DNA from: an uncultured Bacilli bacterium
Lineage (GTDB): Bacteria > Bacillota_I > Bacilli_A > RF39 > UBA660
Direction of reading: 5' to 3'
Assembly: GCA_934101795.1 (NCBI GenBank)
Contig: CAKORY010000002.1
Coordinates: 62,001 to 126,000, forward strand
Length of the DNA stretch: 64,000 bases
Shown piece after piece: positions 16,835 to 23,318 of this stretch. Under the pieces are notes generated by a model. It was given only the letters and a program-made list of their open reading frames with translations. It was not told the origin of the DNA and did not search any database. Every line of letters begins with the position of its first letter. Position 1 is the first letter of the stretch. A program made the translations under genes and the position numbers.

Positions 16835-17803
16835 ATGAAGGAAGGTTATAAACCAATAGTTTTCGTTATTATTCTATTTTTTATACTGCTTGGAATTTCA
16901 CATTTTTTTGTTCCTAAAAGTAATGCTAAAGGTAATGGTATTCATGAAGCTCGTGCAAATGGTGTTTTTGGTGAAGCAAAAGATACTATTGATGTTTTAG
17001 TAATTGGAGATAGTGAGTCTTTTACAAGTATTTCTCCATTACCTATTTGGAATAAATATGGTTTTACTATGTATAATGGTGGTGTTTCAAGACAATATTT
17101 GGTTGATACATATGATTATTTAAATAAAGTTTTAAAAAATCAAAGTCCAAAGGTTGTACTTCTTGAAGCAAATGCTATTTATAGAAAAATGAATGTTAAT
17201 AACGTGTTATCAACAAAAAGTCAAAGCATTTTACCAATTTTTCAATATCATGATAGATGGAAGAGTATGACAAGTAATGATTTTACTAAAAAAATAAAAT
17301 ATACATGGACTGATGAATTAAAAGGTTTTTATTATAATATAAGTGTTGTTCCACCAAAAAGTGTAGGAGATTATATGAAAAATAATAAAAAAAGAACCGG
17401 TATAAGTTCTATTAATAAATACTATTTAGATAAAATAATTGATAAATGTCATCAAAAAAATATTAAAATAATTTTATACACTGTTCCTAGTACCCTTAAT
17501 TGGAATGAAAAAAGAGATGAAGAAGTTACAAAATATGCCAAAAGTAAAAATATTGAATATTTAGATTTAAATTTATTGGTTAATGAACTGGGAATAGATT
17601 GGAATCAGGATTCTCGTGATGGTGGGGACCATTTAAATTATTATGGTGCTGTTAAAGTTACGGAATTTATGGGTAAATATTTATATGATTTAAATATACT
17701 TCCAAATCATAAAGGTGATGCTAAATATGATAGTTGGAATAAAGCCTATGAAAAATATGAAAATAAGATACTTAGTAAAAGTATAAGTGTAACTAATATT
17801 TAA
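16835..17803 (+). CDS. dltD: DltD-like SGNH protein, membrane anchored
   Basis: A 322-residue protein with one N-terminal membrane helix (about residues 7-26) and an outside SGNH-hydrolase-like domain. Ser60 lies in VIGDSES and the C-terminal D-G-G-D-H-L-N block gives the Asp-His pair. In dlt systems DltD accepts or transfers the D-alanyl group outside the membrane; it also resembles AlgX/AlgJ-type partners of MBOAT enzymes. It closes the operon, 9 nt after the MBOAT gene with GGGAGG before its ATG. Sequence similarity to classical DltD is weak, so the name rests on context and SGNH motifs. Confidence 0.75.
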   Translation: MKEGYKPIVFVIILFFILLGISHFFVPKSNAKGNGIHEARANGVFGEAKDTIDVLVIGDSESFTSISPLPIWNKYGFTMYNGGVSRQYLVDTYDYLNKVLKNQSPKVVLLEANAIYRKMNVNNVLSTKSQSILPIFQYHDRWKSMTSNDFTKKIKYTWTDELKGFYYNISVVPPKSVGDYMKNNKKRTGISSINKYYLDKIIDKCHQKNIKIILYTVPSTLNWNEKRDEEVTKYAKSKNIEYLDLNLLVNELGIDWNQDSRDGGDHLNYYGAVKVTEFMGKYLYDLNILPNHKGDAKYDSWNKAYEKYENKILSKSISVTNI

Positions 17804-17870
17804 TAAGAAAATTTGTTGTATAATTATTTTGGTATATGAAAAGAGATGTTTTGTTCTCACATGTCTTCAC

Positions 17871-17905
17871 AAATTTCTTATCAGTAATTGATAAGAAATT
17901 TTTTT
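17871..17905 (+). terminator. Terminator after the dlt-like operon
   Basis: A 12-bp perfect stem AAATTTCTTATC / GATAAGAAATTT with a 7-nt loop, followed by a T tract. It lies 67 nt after the SGNH stop; the rest of 17804-18085 holds only a short direct repeat (CGTAATAAAT at 17919 and 17959) and no gene. Confidence 0.85.
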
Positions 17906-18085
17906 GATGAATAATCATCGTAATAAATGCGCTTTTTTAGAACAAAATTACATCGTGGCGTAATAAATTAGTTTGAAAGATTTATTATTTTAATGTAATC
18001 ATGGTATAAAATTATTTAAATTATTAAAATATGTAAATTAATCACTTATTATTATATATTTCATAATATATTTTAGGTGATAAAC

Positions 18086-19285
18086 ATGGATGAAAGAGCT
18101 ATAAAAAAGGTGGTTTTGGATAGTGGTCATGGTGGGGAAGATCCAGGTACTATAGCTAATGGAATAACTGAAAAAGATTATACTCTTAAGATTAGTGAAT
18201 ATATTCATAAAAGATTGGATGAAATGGGTGTGCCCAATAAAATGACTAGAACTAGTGATGTTACTCTGACACCTAGTGAAAGGCCTAAGAAGGTACAAAG
18301 TTTTTATGGTAATGGCAGTGATGTAATTGTTGTGTCTAATCATATAAATGCAGGTGGTGGCGATGGTGCTGAAATTATTTATGCCCTTAGAAATAATGAT
18401 ACATTTGCTAGAAAAATAGCAAATGAATTTGAAAATGCTGGCCAAAATGTTAGAAAATATTATCAAAGAAGACTTCCTAGTAATCCTGCTAAAGATTATT
18501 ATTATATAATGCGTGATACTCCAAATAATGAAACTGTTATTGTAGAATATGGTTTTGCTGATTCTACAGGTGATGATATTTCTCAACTTAAAAATAATTG
18601 GGAAAAATTAGCGGAAGCAGTAACTAAAGCAATTGTGGAATATGCTGGGGGAAAATATGTTGCTCCGCTTGATTCTAATTATTATACTGTTAAAAGTGGT
18701 GATAGTTTATGGAGTATTTCTAGAAAATTTGGTATTACTGTTGATGAGCTTAAAAATGCAAATAATTTATCTAGTAATTTACTTAGTGTAGATCAAAATT
18801 TAATTATTCCTGGAAAAGATCTTGATGCTATTGGTGAAGAATATGTTGTTAAAAAGGGAGATACTTTATATAGTATAGCTAGAAAATATAATACGAGTGT
18901 TGATAACCTTAAATCTATCAACAATATAATAACTGATTCACTTGCAATTGGTCAAATAATTAAGTTGCCATCAACAAGTAATGTTGCAAGTGATACATAT
19001 ATTGTAAAAAAAGGAGATAGTTTATATAGTATTGCAAGAACTTATAATACAAGTGTCGATAAGTTAAAAGAAATTAATAATTTAACTTCAAATGCCTTGG
19101 CTATTGGGCAAGTTCTTAAGCTACCTAGCAGTAATGCAAGTGGAAATGTAGTATATACTGTTAAAAAAGGAGATAGCCTTTATAGTATTGCAAGAGAATA
19201 TGGAACTACTGTTGATGCAATAAAAAAACTTAATAATATAACATCTAATACTCTTAGTATAGGACAAAAACTATTGTTACCTTAA
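18086..19285 (+). CDS. N-acetylmuramoyl-L-alanine amidase with four LysM repeats
   Basis: Residues about 8-185 form an Amidase_3 domain, a zinc enzyme that cuts the MurNAc-L-Ala bond of peptidoglycan: DSGHGGEDPG and SNHINAGG supply His residues and VIVEYGF the Glu. Four LysM repeats follow, each starting Y-x-V-K-x-G-D-x-L, near residues 199, 252, 304 and 355, for wall binding. There is no signal peptide, so export would need lysis, a holin-like route or non-classical secretion. ATG 18086 is chosen because the in-frame GTG at 18077 lies within the AGGTGA ribosome site; this gives 399 residues. LysM2-4 are close copies of each other. Confidence 0.92.
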   Translation: MDERAIKKVVLDSGHGGEDPGTIANGITEKDYTLKISEYIHKRLDEMGVPNKMTRTSDVTLTPSERPKKVQSFYGNGSDVIVVSNHINAGGGDGAEIIYALRNNDTFARKIANEFENAGQNVRKYYQRRLPSNPAKDYYYIMRDTPNNETVIVEYGFADSTGDDISQLKNNWEKLAEAVTKAIVEYAGGKYVAPLDSNYYTVKSGDSLWSISRKFGITVDELKNANNLSSNLLSVDQNLIIPGKDLDAIGEEYVVKKGDTLYSIARKYNTSVDNLKSINNIITDSLAIGQIIKLPSTSNVASDTYIVKKGDSLYSIARTYNTSVDKLKEINNLTSNALAIGQVLKLPSSNASGNVVYTVKKGDSLYSIAREYGTTVDAIKKLNNITSNTLSIGQKLLLP

Positions 19286-19297
19286 CAATAGTTTTTT
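19266..19297 (+). terminator. Terminator overlapping the amidase stop codon
   Basis: A stem of at least 9 bp, CTATTGTTA / TAACAATAG, with a 3-nt loop, extended by A5/T6. The TAA stop is part of the stem's right arm. Confidence 0.85.
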
Positions 19298-19311
19298 GAT
19301 AAATGCCAGAT

Positions 19312-19352
19312 TTTCACCAGAAAATACCATTAAACGGTATTTTCTAGTGAAA
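19312..19352. repeat. Long imperfect inverted repeat without T tract
   Basis: Two 17-nt arms (19312-19328 and 19336-19352) pair with a single mismatch around a 7-nt loop. It lies just 3' of the minus-strand gene ending at 19361, but neither side has the T run of a standard terminator. It could still act as a terminator, a transcript stabiliser or a small dispersed repeat. Confidence 0.6.
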
Positions 19353-19360
19353 TTATGCTA

Positions 19361-20002
19361 TTATTTTATTTTTTTCTTTCTATTTAAATTAGGAAAAGCT
19401 TTTAGTATTCTTTCGTAAACATATAAGTCATTTTTAATAAATTTAGAAATGGCTTTTTTTATATCAATCGTTGAGTCTTTCTTGTCTTTGGCAACTAGTT
19501 TTATTTTAAATACTATAATTAAAGAAATTACAATGTCTACGATAAAAATTGTGATTAAAATTATTGATATTATAAGTATTACTTTTAAAGAAAAATTATT
19601 CATAACATTTATAAGATATGGTGTTACATATTTTATGGCAAGAGCTCCGAGTATTGAAAATGGGGTCATTGTTTCAAGACATATTCTACCATTAAGGTTA
19701 TATTTCATGTTTGTATAATCCCACCACCTTAATTTAAATATTTTTTCCATGATATAGCTAGTAGTATATTCTAGTAAAGAACAAATGAACATTGTTAAAA
19801 TAAATAATACTATAAAATTATTAGTATAACTTTTTAAAAGAAAATATAAAAGTAATGAACCAAAGCCATATATTGGACAACATGGACCAAGTAAAAAGCC
19901 TCGATTGACAAATTTATGTTCATTATAAAGACTTAAGATTACTTCCATAAGCCAACCTAAAAAGGAATAAATAAAAAATAATATAGAATAAGTATAGAAC
20001 AT
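19361..20002 (-). CDS. Putative ABC-transporter type IV (CmpB-like) membrane protein
   Basis: A 213-residue polytopic protein with about five membrane helices and a basic C-terminal tail. The opening (ILFFIYSFLGWLMEVI) and R-G-F-L-L-G-P-C-C-P-I-Y-G-F match the PF06541 family, named putative ABC-transporter type IV. No ATPase gene is next to it, so a transport role is unproved. It is transcribed alone, convergent to the amidase gene; AAGGAGGAT lies before the ATG. Confidence 0.78.
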   Translation of the reverse strand: MFYTYSILFFIYSFLGWLMEVILSLYNEHKFVNRGFLLGPCCPIYGFGSLLLYFLLKSYTNNFIVLFILTMFICSLLEYTTSYIMEKIFKLRWWDYTNMKYNLNGRICLETMTPFSILGALAIKYVTPYLINVMNNFSLKVILIISIILITIFIVDIVISLIIVFKIKLVAKDKKDSTIDIKKAISKFIKNDLYVYERILKAFPNLNRKKKIK

Positions 20003-20053
20003 AATATCCTCCTTGATACTTATTATACATTATTTTAAAAAATATTCTATATT

Positions 20054-20476
20054 TTAATGAATTTTTTTGCAAACTCCAGGGTCGGGATTATAGAAACAAT
20101 GACTTTTGTAGCTTCCTGCTAGGTCTTGATTATACCAAGTTTGTTTGCATGATGCACCTTTTGTAGGTGAATAAAACCATAAAGCATTAGTAGCTGGATG
20201 ATAGTATTCACCTCGGACTATTCTTTTTGCTAGTTGTTTTTCAAGAGTAGTTGATTCAGCATTAAATAATGATGAAGTAGCCCCAGTAAATTGATTTTTT
20301 TGATAAATAACATCACGAATATTGTTTACATTTTTAAAAGTTAAACAATCTGCTAAAACTCTATTGGCCACAACGTTTCCAACCATTAACATTCCAAGGT
20401 TTCCTTCGCCGAGTGCCTCAGCCCGCATTATTCTTGCCAGTAAATCCAGTTCTCGATCTGTATAAGTAAAAAGCAT
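20054..20476 (-). CDS. SleB/CwlJ-type cell wall hydrolase
   Basis: A 140-residue Hydrolase_2 domain protein. R-A-E-A-L-G-E-G (near residue 17) carries the Glu typical of SleB/CwlJ enzymes, followed by GNVVANRV and, near the C-terminus, A-L-W-F-Y-S-P. In Bacilli these enzymes cut cortex peptidoglycan during spore germination. Here there is no signal peptide and no SleB N-terminal binding domain, so it is CwlJ-like in form. With spo0A in the same window it supports a sporulating lineage, though some relatives use this domain in vegetative cells. Confidence 0.85.
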   Translation of the reverse strand: MLFTYTDRELDLLARIMRAEALGEGNLGMLMVGNVVANRVLADCLTFKNVNNIRDVIYQKNQFTGATSSLFNAESTTLEKQLAKRIVRGEYYHPATNALWFYSPTKGASCKQTWYNQDLAGSYKSHCFYNPDPGVCKKIH

Positions 20477-20529
20477 AATATCACCTAATGTAGTTTATGA
20501 AAAAATAAAAATGTTGTTAAAATTTTGGA

Positions 20530-20558
20530 TTTACATATAATTATTTTAGTGTTATAAT
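20530..20558 (+). promoter_or_regulatory. Promoter of the 20.6 kb hypothetical gene
   Basis: TTTACA at 20530-20535 and TATAAT at 20553-20558 with a 17-nt gap, 31 nt before the chosen ATG. Confidence 0.65.
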
Positions 20559-20588
20559 ATTTTTCCATTTTCAGAAAGGGGAATGTAT

Positions 20589-21062
20589 ATGAAAATGAAT
20601 GATGCAATATTAAATCAATATGTTTTTTTACCAAATGTTAAGTTGTCGTTATTAATTGATTGTAAGCTTATGGAGTTTTATACTTATAAAAAAGCAGCAG
20701 AAATTGCTGAACAGGTTTTGATTCAAAATGGATATCCTGGAGTTATTAATATTTATTTTGGTGATAAAGAAAATGAAATACAAAAACTACTTTGTTTAGC
20801 TAAGCTTAGAAGTGTTTCTGTAAATGTTACCATGGATAATGTGAATGTTACAATTGATGATGTAGTTAGAGTTATTGAAGACGTTTATAGAAAAACACTT
20901 GCATTAATTACTGATGTAGATTATGATCCTTATAGTGAAATGGGTATAAGTAAATGCAGTAAAGAATCTGTTATAGCTGAACTTAGTAAAGATGTATCTA
21001 GAATAATTGATAGTTTAAAAACGGATGATATTGTGTTACAAAGAAATATGAAGATTTCATAA
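20589..21062 (+). CDS. Hypothetical protein, single gene with own promoter
   Basis: A 157-residue soluble protein I do not recognise. It is mixed helical, with no signal peptide, no membrane segment and few Cys. A valine-rich strand (SVNVTMDNVNVTIDDVVRV) sits mid-protein and the last third is a helical Asp/Lys-rich segment. ATG 20589 is preferred over 20583 and 20595 because GAAAGGGG at 20574-20581 then has a 7-nt spacer. A promoter and terminator flank it, so it is a monocistronic, apparently real gene. Function unknown. Confidence 0.65.
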   Translation: MKMNDAILNQYVFLPNVKLSLLIDCKLMEFYTYKKAAEIAEQVLIQNGYPGVINIYFGDKENEIQKLLCLAKLRSVSVNVTMDNVNVTIDDVVRVIEDVYRKTLALITDVDYDPYSEMGISKCSKESVIAELSKDVSRIIDSLKTDDIVLQRNMKIS

Positions 21063-21079
21063 AAATATGAAGTCTTTTT
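21052..21079 (+). terminator. Terminator after the hypothetical gene
   Basis: AGATTTCAT / ATGAAGTCT, a 9-bp stem with one G-U pair, then T5. The stem includes the gene's final codons. Confidence 0.8.
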
Positions 21080-21130
21080 CTTTGCAATGAAATAATTTAA
21101 TGGTATAATTAATTAAGATAGAGGTGTTAT

Positions 21131-21853
21131 ATGAAAAAGATAATAATTATTTTAGTTAGTTTATTAATGGTAACTGGATGTGTGAAAAAGGATGAGAATC
21201 AGTTAATTATGGTTACTGAAGCTGGTTTTGCTCCGTATGAATATTATGAAAATGGAGAAGTTGTTGGTGTCGATGTTGATATTGCTAGGGAAATTGCAAA
21301 ATATTTAGGTAAGACACTAGTTGTAAAAGATATCGCTTTTGATTCAATTATTAATGAAGTTAGGACTGGTAAAGCTGATTTTGGAGCTGCTGGTATTAGT
21401 TATAGTGAGGACAGAGCTAAGAATGTTGATTTTTCTATTAATTATGCTGTTAGTAAACAAGTGGTAATTGTAAATAATAATAGTAGTATTACAAATGTAA
21501 ATGAGATAAGTAATAAAAAAATTGCTGTTCAACTTGGTAGTATAGCGGATACTTTTGTTACTGAAAGACATAAAAATGCAAATGTGGTAAGACAAAAGAA
21601 GTATTTGGCAGCGATTGAAGATTTGAAAACTGGTAAAGTGGATTGTGTTGTTATGGATGAGCTTCCTGCTAAAGAAATTGTTTCAAAAAATGAAGGTATT
21701 AAGATACTTGATGGTAGTTTAACTAATGATTCTTATGGAATGATTGTTAAAAAAGGCAATAAAGAATTGTTAGATGCAATTAATACTGTGTTACAAAATT
21801 TAAAAGATGAAGGTAAAATTGATGAATTTATTATAAAACATACAGAAAAGTAG
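21131..21853 (+). CDS. Amino acid ABC transporter substrate-binding lipoprotein
   Basis: A 240-residue SBP_bac_3 protein. The signal peptide ends in a lipobox (LMVTGC, lipid-bearing Cys17), so the protein is tethered outside the membrane. The family motif EAGFAPYEYYENGEVVGVDVDIAREIA binds polar amino acids. Position directly before the permease, ATPase and arginine deiminase genes points to arginine as ligand, by context only. TATAAT at 21104-21109 is a likely -10 box; GAGGTG precedes the ATG. Confidence 0.92.
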   Translation: MKKIIIILVSLLMVTGCVKKDENQLIMVTEAGFAPYEYYENGEVVGVDVDIAREIAKYLGKTLVVKDIAFDSIINEVRTGKADFGAAGISYSEDRAKNVDFSINYAVSKQVVIVNNNSSITNVNEISNKKIAVQLGSIADTFVTERHKNANVVRQKKYLAAIEDLKTGKVDCVVMDELPAKEIVSKNEGIKILDGSLTNDSYGMIVKKGNKELLDAINTVLQNLKDEGKIDEFIIKHTEK

Positions 21854-21862
21854 AGGTTTTAA

Positions 21863-22555
21863 ATGTTTAAAGATATTTATAATAGTTTTTATGATAGTGT
21901 TATTTATGATGACAGATATAAATTTATTTTGGAAGGGTTATTTAATACATTAATTATTGCTTTATTTGCGGTTTTTATTGGCTTTATTATTGGCATAATT
22001 ATTGCTATCATTCGTCATAATCATGATACAAATGGTAAATTAAAGATTTTTAATAAAATTGTTGTTTGGTATGTAAACATAATAAGGGGTACACCAGTTT
22101 TACTCCAACTTATGATAATTTATTATGTTATTTTTAAATCTAGTAATATTAGTGTTGTTATTGTTGGTATTCTTGCCTTTGGTCTTAATTCTGGAGCTTA
22201 TGTATCTGAAATTATTAGGTCTGGTTTAAATGCTATAGATAAAGGGCAAATGGAGGCTGGACTTGCTCTTGGTTTTAATTATGCAAAAACTATGAGATAT
22301 ATTATTATGCCTCAAGGAGTAAGAAATGTTTTGCCAGCACTTGGTAATGAATTTATTACTTTAATTAAAGAAACTTCTACTGGAGCTTATATTGGTATTA
22401 TGGAACTTACCAAAGCTAGTGATATTATAGCATCAAGAACTTATGATTATTTTTTCCCGTTAATTATGATTGCTTGTATTTATTTACTTATTACTTTGGG
22501 ACTTACTAATCTGGTAAATAAAATGGAGGTGAAACTTTCTAATGCTAAGTGTTAA
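21863..22555 (+). CDS. Amino acid ABC transporter permease (HisM type)
   Basis: A 230-residue membrane protein with the three-to-five-helix HisMQ fold. IRGTPVLLQLMIIYY is the family signature at residues 74-88, and the EAA loop is EAGLALGFNYAKTMRYIIMPQ. It would form a homodimeric channel working with the adjacent lipoprotein and ATPase. The start follows the lipoprotein stop by 9 nt; its end overlaps the ATPase gene by 14 nt. Confidence 0.93.
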   Translation: MFKDIYNSFYDSVIYDDRYKFILEGLFNTLIIALFAVFIGFIIGIIIAIIRHNHDTNGKLKIFNKIVVWYVNIIRGTPVLLQLMIIYYVIFKSSNISVVIVGILAFGLNSGAYVSEIIRSGLNAIDKGQMEAGLALGFNYAKTMRYIIMPQGVRNVLPALGNEFITLIKETSTGAYIGIMELTKASDIIASRTYDYFFPLIMIACIYLLITLGLTNLVNKMEVKLSNAKC

Positions 22556-23264
22556 ACATTTAAAGAAAAAATTTGATAAAATAAGTGTATTAAAAGATAT
22601 AAGTTTTGATGTAGAAAAAGGAGATATTTTAGCAATAGTTGGACCTTCAGGAAGTGGGAAAAGTACACTTCTTAGATGTTTAAATATGTTAGAAACACCA
22701 ACAAGTGGAAAGATTGTTTTTGAAGGCGTTAATCTTACAAGTAAAGATGCTAATTTACCTTTAGTAAGAGAAAAAATGGGAATGGTTTTTCAACAATTTA
22801 ATTTGTTCAATCATTTAACAGTTATGGAAAATCTTACTTTAGCTCCGATTAAACTTAAGGTTATGGGTGAAGGCAGTAGTAAAAGAAAAGCAACTGAACT
22901 TTTGAAAATGATTGATTTATACGATAAAGCAAATAGTTATCCAAGTTCTTTATCGGGAGGGCAAAAACAAAGAATTGCAATTATTAGAACACTTATGATG
23001 AATCCAGATATTATACTTTTTGATGAACCTACGAGTGCGTTAGATCCATTGATGGTTGGAGAAGTACTTGATTTAATAAAAAGACTTGCAAATGATAATA
23101 AAACAATGATTATTGTATCTCATGAACTTAATTTCGTTAAAAACATTGCAAGCAAGGTGTTATTCTTGGATGATGGAAAAGTTAAATTTTATGGAAGTAA
23201 TAAAGAATTTTTTGCTAGTAAAAATAAAGATATAAAAGAATTTCTAGATAAAGTCAATAATTGA
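22542..23264 (+). CDS. Amino acid ABC transporter ATP-binding protein (GlnQ/ArtP type)
   Basis: A 240-residue ATPase with Walker A GPSGSGKST, Q-loop VFQQFNLFNHLT, signature LSGGQKQR and Walker B IILFDEPTSALDP, all canonical for polar amino acid importers. The ATG lies in the permease gene behind GGAGGTGA. The stop is TGA. It completes a three-gene importer next to the arginine deiminase genes. Confidence 0.95.
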   Translation: MLSVKHLKKKFDKISVLKDISFDVEKGDILAIVGPSGSGKSTLLRCLNMLETPTSGKIVFEGVNLTSKDANLPLVREKMGMVFQQFNLFNHLTVMENLTLAPIKLKVMGEGSSKRKATELLKMIDLYDKANSYPSSLSGGQKQRIAIIRTLMMNPDIILFDEPTSALDPLMVGEVLDLIKRLANDNKTMIIVSHELNFVKNIASKVLFLDDGKVKFYGSNKEFFASKNKDIKEFLDKVNN

Positions 23265-23293
23265 TTGAAAATATAAAATTAGTCTGTTATAAT
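23265..23293 (+). promoter_or_regulatory. Promoter of the arginine deiminase operon
   Basis: TTGAAA at 23265-23270 and TATAAT at 23288-23293, 17 nt apart, start right after the importer ATPase stop. The arc genes can therefore be expressed apart from the importer; no ArgR box was recognised. Confidence 0.72.
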
Positions 23294-23318
23294 TAAGGTA
23301 GAATAAGGAGAGGATTAA

